A stretch of DNA of 64,000 nt from Pseudovibrio axinellae. Its GTDB lineage: Bacteria > Pseudomonadota > Alphaproteobacteria > Rhizobiales > Stappiaceae. Made by a program: the position numbers and the translations under genes. The notes beneath the pieces are model-generated. The model searched no databases. It had not been told where the DNA came from and was given only the letters and a program-made list of their open reading frames with translations. Positions 9,124 through 18,092 of this stretch are shown piece after piece (the first letter of the stretch is position 1; the number at the start of each line of letters is the position of its first letter). Where the stretch lies: NCBI RefSeq assembly GCF_900110875.1, contig NZ_FOFM01000001.1, positions 930,001-994,000 on the forward strand, given 5' to 3'.

Positions 9124-9500
9124 TTCCCAAACATTGGTAAAATCGCGGTTTGATTTGCCCGAGAGTTTAAAACCTTGTGAAAAATACGAATTCTGCGTGA
9201 TTGGAATTACTAGGTAGGAACAGGGATTTCGTGCTTAAATCCATTAAATTAGGCAGACCAACCATAGAAATGTTGTAGTTCTGCGTATTGCTGAGTAGTG
9301 TGCGCGGCAACTGGGCAAGCCATGGTTCGGCCATGGTGCCAGTGCACATTGAGAGGCACTTCGCTTCTCACAAGCAGTTTGCCATCCAACAGGATCGTGC
9401 AGAGTGTTTGAAGCCTTTATTTTTGCGTATTCTTGAGCGAGAACCAGTGTCCACTTTTCGGGAATACGCGTTATCTGCTGTTAAACGGGAGCCTATAGAA
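9124..9500. other. Long leader region upstream of fbaA
   Basis: No convincing gene in these roughly 375 bases; an in-frame extension of fbaA upstream to 9288 lacks similarity to aldolases. The notable feature is a hairpin at 9311-9342 (listed separately). The promoter should lie in the AT-rich part before 9290. Confidence 0.5.
9311..9342 (+). repeat. Stable hairpin in the fbaA leader
   Basis: CCATGG (9320-9325) pairs with CCATGG (9331-9336) around a TTCGG loop, and the flanks GGCA/TGCC and CT/AG extend the stem with small bulges. It lies about 160 bases before the fbaA start and is not followed by a T-run, so it is a leader structure rather than a terminator. Confidence 0.5.
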
Positions 9501-10571
9501 ATGGGAAAGCTCAAGCCGGGCGTCATCTTTGGTGAAGACTATAAAACCCTGATTGAAGCATGCCGGACAGGCAAATATGCATTGCCTGCGGTAAACGTTG
9601 TTGGAACAGACTCCGTCAACGCAGTTCTTGAAGCAGCAGCTGCAAACAAAACAGATATTATCATTCAGCTTTCCAATGGTGGTGCTCAGTTCTATGCCGG
9701 TAAGGGCATCAAAGACGGCTTTCAGGCAAAAGTGCTTGGTGCCGTAGCGGCGGCACAGCATGTGCACCTGCTGGCAGAGCACTATGGTGTAGGCGTTGTG
9801 CTTCACACTGACCATGCGGACAAGAGCCTGATCCCATGGCTGGAAGAACTCATCAAGCACGGTGAAGAGTTTTACAAAGCACACGGCAAGCCTTTGTTCT
9901 CCTCTCACATGCTGGACCTTTCTGCAGAAGACATCGAGTTCAACTTGTCTGAAAGCGAACGCCTGCTGAAGATGATGGCTCCTCTTGAGATGAGCCTTGA
10001 GATCGAACTGGGCGTGACCGGTGGTGAAGAAGACGGTATCGGCTCTGATGAAGACATTGGCGCAGATAATCCTAAGCTTTACACCCAGCCAGAAGACGTT
10101 TTGCAGGCTTATGACCGCCTCAATCCGCTTGGCCACTTCTCCGTTGCAGCTTCGTTTGGTAACGTGCACGGCGTTTACAAACCGGGCAACGTAAAGCTTC
10201 GTCCAGAAATTTTGCGCGAAAGCCAGAAGCTCGTGAGCGAAACCCATAAGCTGGGTGAAAACCCGCTGGCGCTGGTGTTCCACGGTGGTTCCGGTTCTGA
10301 GAAATCCAAGATTGCAGAGAGCCTAAACTACGGTGTGTTCAAGATGAACATCGACACTGACACACAGTTCGCGTTTTCCGAGCGTGTTGGTGCCTATGTG
10401 CAAGCCAATGCGAACGCCTTCCAGTACCAGATCGACCCGGAAACCGGCGCTCCAACGAAGAAGGCTTACGACCCGCGCAAATGGCTGCGTGAAGGCGAGC
10501 TGGGCATTGTTGATCGCCTGAAGGAAGCTTGTGAAGACCTTGAGTGTATTGGCAAGAGCCTTTGCCAGTAA
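9501..10571 (+). CDS. fbaA: Class II fructose-bisphosphate aldolase, type A
   Basis: Zinc-dependent cytosolic aldolase that splits or makes fructose-1,6-bisphosphate. It aligns end to end with E. coli FbaA: KPGVIFGEDYK, LPAVNVVGTDSVNAVLE, QLSNGGAQFYAGKG, the metal-binding HTDHADK, LFSSHMLDLSAE, EIELGVTGGEEDG, SFGNVHGVYKPGN, VFHGGSGS and KMNIDTDTQ. The ATG at 9501 gives 356 residues, the family length, with GGGAG about 10 bases upstream. It is monocistronic with a strong terminator. It may also serve the amino-sugar route at the other end of the window, where no aldolase is encoded, but this is only inference. Confidence 0.96.
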   Translation: MGKLKPGVIFGEDYKTLIEACRTGKYALPAVNVVGTDSVNAVLEAAAANKTDIIIQLSNGGAQFYAGKGIKDGFQAKVLGAVAAAQHVHLLAEHYGVGVVLHTDHADKSLIPWLEELIKHGEEFYKAHGKPLFSSHMLDLSAEDIEFNLSESERLLKMMAPLEMSLEIELGVTGGEEDGIGSDEDIGADNPKLYTQPEDVLQAYDRLNPLGHFSVAASFGNVHGVYKPGNVKLRPEILRESQKLVSETHKLGENPLALVFHGGSGSEKSKIAESLNYGVFKMNIDTDTQFAFSERVGAYVQANANAFQYQIDPETGAPTKKAYDPRKWLREGELGIVDRLKEACEDLECIGKSLCQ

Positions 10572-10593
10572 GCTAAACTGCTTTTATGAGATT

Positions 10594-10626
10594 AAAGAGC
10601 CCGGTACATGTGTGCCGGGCTCTTTT
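10594..10626 (+). terminator. Rho-independent terminator of fbaA
   Basis: An 11-bp perfect stem, AAAGAGCCCGG (10594-10604) with CCGGGCTCTTT (10615-10625), encloses a 10-base loop and runs into T residues. The A-run on the 5' side makes it usable in both directions, which suits the convergent gene ending at 10650. Confidence 0.93.
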
Positions 10627-10649
10627 GTTGTGATTGGACACGTGGCAGA

Positions 10650-11630
10650 TTATCCGATCCACTCAATCGACTGACCGTGAGGCCCAGTCCATGCGCGGTG
10701 CTTGCCGTTTTCGCAAAGGAGGAAGCGGCCTGCTGGGTGGGGTTCGGCGACCTTTGCGGCGAAGCGAGGAAATACGCTGCGAGCTTCGTTGGAGATCCAA
10801 TGGGCGTTTGAGTCCAGCATCATGTTGACGAAGGCGTCGCGTTTGTCGGTGTCGCGCACATAGACGAGGACAGCGCTATGGAAGACGACTGGCGTGGTAC
10901 CAATAGGAACCTGCTCCAGCAGGGCTGGCAGATCGTCAAGAAGGTCACCTTTGATGAGCTGAGGCTTGTGTTGTTTGGCCACTGCAATGGCTTTTTGCAG
11001 GCGGTCGAGGCGCGCCTCCTGCCCCGGCCAGATGAGCGTTTGCAGCCATTGGACTGTATCGTCATCTTGAAGGTCTAACGGGTTCAGTTCCAGCCCAGCA
11101 CGCCAGACAACGTCTGGCCGCTTCATTGGCAGAGGTGCATTTCCGCCCACAGCGCATTGCAACACTGGCGTATCAGGTGCGGCAGGGTTCTGACCGAGCT
11201 GATGAACGCCGCTGTTGTAGTCGTAGGCGTAAAGATCGGGAAACAGGCAGAGACCGGCAGAGGCGCCGACTTCGATCAGTGCAAGAGGTTGAGGGAGGCG
11301 GGCCAGAAGCGGAAGCAGCGCTGCACATCGACCGGGTTCGTTGGTCTGCGTGCTGCGGTTCATCATTTCCTGCCTGATTACAGGCGCATGATTGCGCAGG
11401 GCCTCCTCTAGCTCGGAGACTTCGGGAATTCGGCCCATCACCCATCTGATCGCGGCAAAGAGCAGGTTGGGTTGTTGCTTGGCTTCCGGCAGTGCTGCAA
11501 GGAACTCGTGATACTCTGGAGACCCCGCAATATGGTGTGCCCATCGTTCATAGGTTGGCGAGTTGTCTCTAGCCTCATAGGAAGCAAAACCCAGATAACG
11601 ATGTTCAAGCGTGTGGTCTAATACTGCCAT
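10650..11630 (-). CDS. DUF2332 family protein
   Basis: A 326-residue soluble protein of the DUF2332 family, whose function is unknown. Recognisable family stretches are SPTYERW near the N-terminus, QPNLLFAAIRWVMGR, and LALIEVGASAGLCLFPD in the centre; the last resembles the glycine-rich nucleotide-binding strand of a Rossmann-like methyltransferase, so a SAM-dependent activity is conceivable but unproved. AAGGAA precedes the ATG. It is convergent with fbaA and stands alone. Confidence 0.85.
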   Translation of the reverse strand: MAVLDHTLEHRYLGFASYEARDNSPTYERWAHHIAGSPEYHEFLAALPEAKQQPNLLFAAIRWVMGRIPEVSELEEALRNHAPVIRQEMMNRSTQTNEPGRCAALLPLLARLPQPLALIEVGASAGLCLFPDLYAYDYNSGVHQLGQNPAAPDTPVLQCAVGGNAPLPMKRPDVVWRAGLELNPLDLQDDDTVQWLQTLIWPGQEARLDRLQKAIAVAKQHKPQLIKGDLLDDLPALLEQVPIGTTPVVFHSAVLVYVRDTDKRDAFVNMMLDSNAHWISNEARSVFPRFAAKVAEPHPAGRFLLCENGKHRAWTGPHGQSIEWIG

Positions 11631-11828
11631 CTCTGCAATTCCTTATCTTAAATATACTCTCTGCAATTTCTTCAGGCTGCTGAACATGTGCCCTTTGTCG
11701 CCAGAAATCTAAAATTCAATATATGATTGTTATTCAGAGCCATTGCTTCATGATATTTTACAGGTCGAATTTTTAGCAAATATACTTAAGTCTTAAGGGT
11801 TCCATAGGAATTCAGCAGAGGGGCGGAC

Positions 11829-12500
11829 ATGATTACAGTTCATAATTTGGAGAATTCTCAGAGCTTTCGCGTGATTTGGTTGCTTGAGGAGCTGGGCGTT
11901 CCCTATGAAATCAGGCAGTATAAACGAGACCCGGAAACAGGGCTTGCACCGGTCGACTATCGTGGCCTACACCCGATTGGTACTTCGCCCACTATCTCTG
12001 ATGGAGAGCTTGTTCTGGCGGAGACCAACGCAATTATAGATTACATTTTGGACAAACACCCGAGTGCAACGATGAGACCTGAAGCAGGGACACCAGAGCG
12101 GGTGCGCTACCTTTTCTGGTTTCACGCGGTACCGGGAAGTTTCACACCACTCTTAACTGATAGCCTGATTTTCAATATGATGGATTCCAAATCCCCCTTT
12201 TTCATCAGGCCCCTTGTTTCCCTGATTACGGGGAAAGTCCGTGCAAGTTTCCTTGAGCCACGCCTTGAACGGTTGTTTGCCTATATAGAGGAAGAGTTAG
12301 GGCACTCAGAATGGATCGCCGGAAGCAATTTGACCGCAGCGGATACGTTGCTGGGGCATGCTTTGATCCTATCAGAAGTTCGCATCGGCTTTGGTGACCG
12401 CTTTCCGCGCATAAAGGCCTACCTTAAGAGAGTACGGGAGCGCCCGGCCTTTCTCTCTGCGTTGGAAAGGAGTGGCGGTTTCACCCCTTTTGGGTCGTGA
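11829..12500 (+). CDS. Glutathione S-transferase family protein
   Basis: Cytosolic GST with an N-terminal thioredoxin-like domain (about residues 1-80) and an all-helical C-terminal domain. The N-terminus has NSQSFRVIWLLEELGVPYE with a Ser at the position that activates glutathione, the cis-proline region is LHPIGTSPTI, and LAETNAIIDYI is the glutathione gamma-glutamyl site. The C-terminal domain has LTAADTLLGHAL, the N-capping motif. GGGGCGG precedes the ATG. The substrate is unknown. It is convergent with an amino-acid ABC permease gene. Confidence 0.9.
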   Translation: MITVHNLENSQSFRVIWLLEELGVPYEIRQYKRDPETGLAPVDYRGLHPIGTSPTISDGELVLAETNAIIDYILDKHPSATMRPEAGTPERVRYLFWFHAVPGSFTPLLTDSLIFNMMDSKSPFFIRPLVSLITGKVRASFLEPRLERLFAYIEEELGHSEWIAGSNLTAADTLLGHALILSEVRIGFGDRFPRIKAYLKRVRERPAFLSALERSGGFTPFGS

Positions 12501-12526
12501 GACCATAGGAGCGCTCTAAGCCCCCT

Positions 12527-13351
12527 TTAAGCTTCGTTCTCAAAGGCTCTTTTCAGACGGCGCTCCAAACCACGAACGACCAGAGACAGCGAGACTGTCA
12601 TCACAAGGTAGAGATACGCAACCACGTTGTAGGTTTCAAAAAACTGGAACGTAGAGGCGGAATATATCTTGCCGAGCTGCGTGATGTCTTGCACGCCAAG
12701 CACTGAAACAAGGGCACTATCTTTAATGAGGGCAATGAAGTCATTGCCCAATGGCGGCAGTATATTCTTGAACGCCTGCGGACCAGTGATAAAGCGAAAG
12801 GTATGCCATCTGGAGATCCCCAGCGCCCGGCCTGCTTCGATCTGCCCGTCATCAACGCTTTCAATGCCTGCCCGGAAAATCTCTGCAATAAAGGCGGAAT
12901 AGCCAATGGAAAGAGCAATAATCGCCCGCCATATCATGGAGAGGTCTCGCACCCGCATCCTGTCAATGATGTCCCATTCGATCAGAGGGCTCATCACCCA
13001 ATTGTAAAGTGCAACGAGCTGGGGTGCGCCAACAAAAGCAATGTAAAAGAGCAGCACCAGCATCGGTACGCCGCGCAGTATCTCGGTATAAAACGAACTG
13101 ATTTCGCGGATAGTGCGGTGCTTGGAGCCACGGCCGATGGCAACGATAAGGCCTAAAACACTTGCAATGCTGAATGAGATAAAAGTGACAAAAAGTGTGA
13201 TACCGACCCCTTTGAAGAGGATCATAAATATCTGCCGGTAGTCACCATTTTCAGCAATCAGCCAAAGAAAAAAAACAGCAAAAACAATAGATGCCAGCAA
13301 CCACCATGGAAGCTTATCCAATCGGGATTTTGTGGCAGAACGCATGCCCAT
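12527..13351 (-). CDS. Polar amino-acid ABC transporter permease (His/Glu/Gln family)
   Basis: Inner-membrane permease of 274 residues. After a first membrane helix (about 18-35) the MetI-like domain starts with a GVGITLFVTFISFSIAS segment and ILRGVPMLVLLFYI, typical of the HisMQ/GlnP family. The ATPase-docking EAA loop is at EAGRALGISRWHTFRFI and is followed by LPPLGNDFIALIKDSALVS. AAAGGAACGACG precedes the ATG. It lies downstream of the periplasmic binding-protein gene with a 224-base gap. No ATP-binding protein gene is adjacent, so the ATPase must come from elsewhere. Confidence 0.92.
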   Translation of the reverse strand: MGMRSATKSRLDKLPWWLLASIVFAVFFLWLIAENGDYRQIFMILFKGVGITLFVTFISFSIASVLGLIVAIGRGSKHRTIREISSFYTEILRGVPMLVLLFYIAFVGAPQLVALYNWVMSPLIEWDIIDRMRVRDLSMIWRAIIALSIGYSAFIAEIFRAGIESVDDGQIEAGRALGISRWHTFRFITGPQAFKNILPPLGNDFIALIKDSALVSVLGVQDITQLGKIYSASTFQFFETYNVVAYLYLVMTVSLSLVVRGLERRLKRAFENEA

Positions 13352-13575
13352 CGTCGTTCCTTTAACTCTCTTCTTTGAAACTGCTGGTAAGGAGCTGAAA
13401 TCCAGTATCGTACCCGCAAATGAAAGAGCGGGTCATTTTCACCCGCTAAGTTCATTGGAATATGAGCCTTGAGCAATCTGCGTTTGTTTTCACGCCCGCA
13501 GCTTACTCCTGCGACTAGTAAGTAGGCATATCCTGAAGTAAAATCGGCCCATACTTTTCTGGATCTACGTTAGTT

Positions 13576-14370
13576 TTAATACTTATAGTCAACAAACCAT
13601 TTTTGGTTCAAGCGATCAATCGTGCCATCCTCATGCATGGCAGCCAGTGCAGCGTTAATTGGCTCACGCAGGTCAGAACCCGGCGTTAAAATAAAGCCGA
13701 AATCTTCCGACCAAACCGAGCTTCCAACCACTTTAAAGCTGTTTGGGGATGCACCCATGTACCCAGCAGCACTCGTTGCATCCATCAAAACCATATCCAC
13801 ATCACCAGAGTGCAGACCCATAACGGAGGCGCCGAATGTTTCGAACAGCCGGATACGCTTGTTGTTTTCATCGCCATCCAATACCGCGTAAACTGCAGTG
13901 TAGAAGTTTGTGGTCCCTGGCTGTGCGCCAATGAGAAGTTCGGGATCACTTGCAAAGGCTTTTGTGCTCTTGAAACGATTTTCATCAGCACGCACCAGCA
14001 TGAACATTTCAGAGGTCATGTAAGGATCAGTAAAGTCGATCTGCTTTTCACGTTCCTCATTGATGTTGATACCATCCATGCCAACATCAAACTGCCCCTG
14101 ACGCACCGCTTCAATCATGGTGTCCCAGGATGCCAGACGCCAATCCACCTTCAGGTTGAGGCGCTTTGCGATCTCGTTGAATGCGTCATACTCCCAACCG
14201 ATGCCCTCACCGGTTTTCGGGTTTGCAAAATTCAAAGGCGCATATGCATTTTCGGTCACCGCAACAACCGTACGTCCTTGCAGATCTGGTAGGTCTGATG
14301 CACAAACGGCTGCCCCAAAGCCTGCGGAAAGAGCAAGAGTTGCTATCGCTAGTTTAAATTTCTTCATCAT
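13576..14370 (-). CDS. Periplasmic amino-acid-binding protein of an ABC transporter
   Basis: Family 3 extracellular solute-binding protein. A signal peptide ([19 protein letters not shown], cleavage after about residue 24) precedes a domain with [32 protein letters not shown] and [19 protein letters not shown], the signature of polar amino-acid binders. I chose the ATG at 14370 since GGAGGGGA lies just before it; an ATG at 14403 would mask the signal peptide. It heads the unit whose next gene is the permease. The ligand cannot be fixed, though acidic or basic amino acids are usual. Confidence 0.92.
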   Translation of the reverse strand: MMKKFKLAIATLALSAGFGAAVCASDLPDLQGRTVVAVTENAYAPLNFANPKTGEGIGWEYDAFNEIAKRLNLKVDWRLASWDTMIEAVRQGQFDVGMDGININEEREKQIDFTDPYMTSEMFMLVRADENRFKSTKAFASDPELLIGAQPGTTNFYTAVYAVLDGDENNKRIRLFETFGASVMGLHSGDVDMVLMDATSAAGYMGASPNSFKVVGSSVWSEDFGFILTPGSDLREPINAALAAMHEDGTIDRLNQKWFVDYKY

Positions 14371-14624
14371 CGGGTATGTCCCCTCCAAGGAAAATTTGGC
14401 CACCGCGCAGAAAAAACTGGCAGAATCGCACCCAGCGGATGTTGACAGCTTGCCGATCTGTGAGCAATAGGATGCGGGTGGCCGACCGGTAAAATACCTT
14501 AGTCGGCCCGATTATCTACTCCGCAAATGTAGAGGCGGTCAACGAAAGCCTTGGTATTTTGGTGACAAACTCACTGGTGTTAGACGATACGGCTAAATGT
14601 CGTGGTGAACTTTTATAGACGGAT

Positions 14625-15809
14625 ATGTCGGTGCAAAAAGATTCCCTGAACAACGACGAGCCATTTCACGACGATGAGCATCACATGCCACTCGGCATTC
14701 GTGTGCTGAACTGGATCTCCGTGGGATTCCTGATCTATTTTCTTCTTTGTGCCGTTGGCCTCATTGAAGCTGGTTTCCTCGCCGTTGGTCAAAAAACCGC
14801 TGAACAGATTTTCTCTTATGCCACCAACCCGATTGCCGGGGTCTTTGTGGGCATCTTGACCACATCGCTGGTGCAAAGCTCTTCTGTCACCACATCCATC
14901 CTGGTGGGCCTTGTTGCTGCTGGCCTTCCAATTTCCATCGCGGTTCCAATTGTCATTGGCGCTAATTTCGGGACGACCCTTACCAATACCTTCGTGAGTT
15001 TGGGGTATGCGCGAGATCGCTCAGACTTCAAGCGTGCTTTCAGTGCCGCGACCGTGCATGATGCCTTTAACCTCATTTGCCTGCTGATCTTTTTACCGCT
15101 AGAGATCGCTTTCGGGTTTCTTCAGAAAATCGCGGTCTTCGTGGGCGAATTACTGTCTGCATTTGCGCCCACAGACAGAATCCTTACAGCAAATTTTAAT
15201 TTCATCAACGCGTTGACCGACCCCTTGATTGAAGAAATCAAAGCACTGGCCTCTGGTTTAATGCAGCCCTGGAATGGGCTTATGGTCGCTGCCATTGGTT
15301 TTGTCATGCTGATTGTCAGCATCACCTTTGTCAGCCAATTGTTGAAGTTGTTGCTGGCCAATCATGCGCGCCGCCTAACTGAAAAGATGAGCACAGCAGC
15401 GCCGTCCTCCGGCATCATTACTGGCCTCTTCGCAACACTGCTGCTGCAGTCCTCATCTGCCACGACCAGCTTGCTTGTTCCACTTGCAGGTTCTGGCGTT
15501 TTGACAACCAAACAGGTTTACCCCTTCACACTGGGTGCCAATGTGGGCACTTGTCTGACTGCGATCCTTGCCGCGTTTGCTGTCACTGGTCAACGGGAGC
15601 TTGCCTTCGAGATTGCCATCGTTCATCTGGTTTATAACCTGCTCGGTGTACTGTTGATCTACAGCTTGCCATTCCTGCGGTACTTGCCGGTCCAACTTGC
15701 CGAATATGTTGGCGACCTCGGCTCGCGGCGCTTTGTTGTTGCGACCACTTATGTGATTGGCATTTTCTTCCTGGTTCCAGCTCTGGGTATCTTCCTTCTG
15801 AGCAGATAA
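14625..15809 (+). CDS. Na+/phosphate symporter family protein (NptA/SLC34-like)
   Basis: Inner-membrane sodium-dependent phosphate importer. The two inverted QSSS repeats that define the family are present, SLVQSSSVTTSILVG in the first half and LLLQSSSATTSLLVP in the second, each followed by a GANFGTTLT or GANVGTCLT loop. About eight to ten membrane helices fill the 394 residues. The PhoU-like C-terminal domain found in many bacterial relatives is absent, as in NptA of Vibrio. It is transcribed divergently from the amino-acid-binding protein and followed by a hairpin. Confidence 0.9.
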   Translation: MSVQKDSLNNDEPFHDDEHHMPLGIRVLNWISVGFLIYFLLCAVGLIEAGFLAVGQKTAEQIFSYATNPIAGVFVGILTTSLVQSSSVTTSILVGLVAAGLPISIAVPIVIGANFGTTLTNTFVSLGYARDRSDFKRAFSAATVHDAFNLICLLIFLPLEIAFGFLQKIAVFVGELLSAFAPTDRILTANFNFINALTDPLIEEIKALASGLMQPWNGLMVAAIGFVMLIVSITFVSQLLKLLLANHARRLTEKMSTAAPSSGIITGLFATLLLQSSSATTSLLVPLAGSGVLTTKQVYPFTLGANVGTCLTAILAAFAVTGQRELAFEIAIVHLVYNLLGVLLIYSLPFLRYLPVQLAEYVGDLGSRRFVVATTYVIGIFFLVPALGIFLLSR

Positions 15810-15832
15810 ACTAGGAAGAGATCTCCTAGTTT
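15808..15832 (+). terminator. Probable terminator after the Na/Pi symporter gene
   Basis: A 9-bp perfect stem, AAACTAGGA (15808-15816) with TCCTAGTTT (15824-15832), starts at the stop codon. The T-run is only the three bases inside the stem, so termination may be partial. Confidence 0.5.
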
Positions 15833-16008
15833 GGACGCCTGCCCGCATAGGGCGCGGACAACTTCTTCAGGGCACTGCCAACGCAACCGTTATGCTTCCC
15901 TGAACACATCAATATATCAAATAATTTGATGACATTTATTCATTTGATTCTTGGTGGCAACTCGTGCAGGACAGCCTTCGTATATAGATAGCATAGCGGA
16001 TATAATGC

Positions 16009-16947
16009 ATGGCAAATGCAAACCAGATCGATTCTGTGGGAGCTCTTGCACCCTCCCCACATGCGCTTAGCATGTTCGATTATTTTCTTTACGCAGTGAC
16101 CGTGTTTGCATGGGGTTTCAGTTGGTACGCCCTCAAATTGCAAGCCGTTATTGCGCCTGAGGTTGCTTTGTTCTGGCGGTTTTTATTCGCAACCTTTTTG
16201 ATGTGGGGCTGGGCCAAGTTTGGTGGCCATAAGATCGCATTCCCATTGCGCGCCCACCTTCTCTTTGCCGCACTTGGCTTCCTGCTCTTCTCATCCAACT
16301 TTCTTTTGTTCTACCATGGGTCACGCGAACTGCCGTCGGGCTTGCTTTCCGTCATCTTCTCTCTTGCTTCGGTCTTTAATATCGTGCTTGGTTTTGTGCT
16401 CTTCAGACAAAAGGTGAGCGGGGCAATCTTACTTGGTGCTTTGCTTGGATTTCTGGGAATTTGCCTGATGTTTTATCAAGAAATCGCTGGCAGCACGTGG
16501 AACATTGCCGCTCTTTGGGGGCTCGGGCTATGTGCTTTGGGGACCTTGAGTTTTTGCTTCGGCAACATCGTCTCATCGACAGCAACCTCCCAGAATATCT
16601 CGGTCATCTCCGCCAGCGCGTGGGGCATGGTCTACGGAACCGTTTTACTTGGTGTGAATGGCTATCTATCGGGTGCCAACTTTGAGGTGCCGTTTACCCC
16701 AGAGTTCCTACTAAGTCTTCTTTACATGGTAGTCGTCGGCTCCATCATTGCATTTGGTGCCTATCTCACCTTGCTCAGCCGGATCGGCTCTGCGCGGGCG
16801 GGGTATGCCACGGTGATGTTCCCAATTGTTGCGCTTGGAGTTTCCACGGTCATGGAAGGCTACGTTTGGACCATAACGTCAATTCTTGGCCTGCTCTGTG
16901 CGCTCAGCGGAAACTGGATTGTTTTGAGCCGTTCTGCCAAAAAATAG
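16009..16947 (+). CDS. EamA-type DMT superfamily transporter
   Basis: Inner-membrane protein of ten predicted helices in two EamA repeats (about residues 20-150 and 165-305). The start of the first repeat, FAWGFSWYALKLQ, and the conserved LFWRFLFATFLMWG and LPSGLLSVIFSLASVFN stretches are typical of drug/metabolite exporters. The second repeat begins at LWGLGLCALGTLSFCFGNI. Substrates of this family range from amino acids to nucleotide precursors and cannot be predicted here. The ATG at 16009 has only a weak ribosome site. It converges on a LysR regulator gene. Confidence 0.88.
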   Translation: MANANQIDSVGALAPSPHALSMFDYFLYAVTVFAWGFSWYALKLQAVIAPEVALFWRFLFATFLMWGWAKFGGHKIAFPLRAHLLFAALGFLLFSSNFLLFYHGSRELPSGLLSVIFSLASVFNIVLGFVLFRQKVSGAILLGALLGFLGICLMFYQEIAGSTWNIAALWGLGLCALGTLSFCFGNIVSSTATSQNISVISASAWGMVYGTVLLGVNGYLSGANFEVPFTPEFLLSLLYMVVVGSIIAFGAYLTLLSRIGSARAGYATVMFPIVALGVSTVMEGYVWTITSILGLLCALSGNWIVLSRSAKK

Positions 16948-16998
16948 GCCCGGTGCTTATTTGGCAGCGGACCTTATACTCTGTTGACCAGAAGCCGC

Positions 16999-17898
16999 TT
17001 ATTCTGCGGCTTCTGCTAGGGCATCATTATACTCAATCGAGACATTGCCAATCGAAGTTACGATGTGATGACAGAGTGCATCATGAACTGGTTCAATTGC
17101 CACCGGCGAGCGGATAATTGTAATGTCGCAAGGAGGAAGTGGCGGCAAACCCTCTTTCTCTCCCAAAATCCGCTGACCCTGTCGCAACGCGCTGGCAGGC
17201 AAGATCGCGATAGCGAGACCTGCATTGACTGCACCAGAAAGCGCAGCTGCGCTTGAGCTGGTATATACAACTTGATGTTGGATTTTCTGCTGATCGAGCG
17301 CCGCAATACCATCTTTCCTCCACGAACAGGTGGTTGGGCCAACAGCAAGGCGTAGAGGGCGTTGATCATGAACGATATGTTCACGCGATCCCACCCATTG
17401 CAACGGTTCGCGGCGTACAATCTGACCCGGCAGAGAAGAACAGTCACCGCTCGTTACGATACCAACATCCAGCTCTCCCTTCTGGATTCGCCGACCAATC
17501 TCATTGGAACTGGAGCATTCCACATCCAGATTAATACAAGGGTTCAACCTGTTAAATGCTGCAAGTACTTGTGGCAATAGGCGTTCTGCGTAATCGTCAG
17601 GCAAACCTAACCGAATGCGACCAGCCACCTCTGGCTCATGAAACGCAGAGAGCGTTTCGTCGTTCAAAGTAATCATTCGTCTTGCATATTCAACAAGACG
17701 TCTTCCGTGCTCGGTTATCCTAGAGTTACGTCCGTCCTTAACAAAAATCGGTTGCCCGATACGCTCTTCAAGCTTCTTCATTTGCATAGAAACAGCGGAT
17801 TGGGTTTTATGCACTGCATCCCCAGCCTTGGTAAAGCTTCCCAATTCTGCAACGGCTAGAAATGTTCTCAGCTGATCAACATCAATCGAATATGGCAT
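16999..17898 (-). CDS. LysR-type transcriptional regulator
   Basis: DNA-binding regulator of 299 residues. The winged helix-turn-helix occupies residues 1-62 (QLRTFLAVAELGSFTKAG, then SAVSMQMKKLEERIGQPIF). The effector domain spans about 90-290; GRIRLGLPDDYAERLLP is its first strand region, similar to LrhA-type regulators. GGAGGG precedes the ATG. Upstream, tandem TGATCA-type palindromes begin only 15 bases before the start codon, a good place for autorepression. It is divergent from a DUF1127 gene, a frequent pairing in Hyphomicrobiales, so that gene is a plausible target. Confidence 0.92.
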   Translation of the reverse strand: MPYSIDVDQLRTFLAVAELGSFTKAGDAVHKTQSAVSMQMKKLEERIGQPIFVKDGRNSRITEHGRRLVEYARRMITLNDETLSAFHEPEVAGRIRLGLPDDYAERLLPQVLAAFNRLNPCINLDVECSSSNEIGRRIQKGELDVGIVTSGDCSSLPGQIVRREPLQWVGSREHIVHDQRPLRLAVGPTTCSWRKDGIAALDQQKIQHQVVYTSSSAAALSGAVNAGLAIAILPASALRQGQRILGEKEGLPPLPPCDITIIRSPVAIEPVHDALCHHIVTSIGNVSIEYNDALAEAAE

Positions 17899-17912
17899 AG
17901 CTTCCCTCCGGC

Positions 17913-17938
17913 TTGATCATGATCAATTGATCACGATC
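17913..17938. promoter_or_regulatory. Overlapping GATC palindromes with a perfect FNR-type site before the lysR gene
   Basis: Positions 17913-17926 read TTGATCATGATCAA, a perfect match to the FNR/FixK half-sites TTGAT-N4-ATCAA. A second perfect palindrome, TGATCAATTGATCA, overlaps it at 17920-17933. Four GATC tetramers occur within 24 bases. The block ends 14 bases before the lysR ATG, so binding would more likely repress lysR than activate it. The binding protein could be LysR itself or an FNR/CRP-family regulator. Confidence 0.55.
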
Positions 17939-18092
17939 TTGAATGAATTTCAATCAAAAACATTCTCTTGTTTGCCTACAACTTTTAGGTGATATTTGAC
18001 TGACAGAACGAAACAGTTCCCTTTGTTTACAAACCTCTAGACCAGTTAGACCGGATAGTGTGAGCCGCTTATCCGAACGGGAGAGTAGTACC

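Noticed and set aside
9471-10283. Minus-strand open frame of 270 codons
   Set aside because: Antisense shadow of fbaA with odd Cys/Phe-rich composition and no motif.
16990-17014. Perfect 9-bp hairpin AGAAGCCGC/GCGGCTTCT at the lysR stop
   Set aside because: It overlaps the coding end and has no T-run on either strand, so I do not call a terminator; it may still slow polymerase between the convergent genes.
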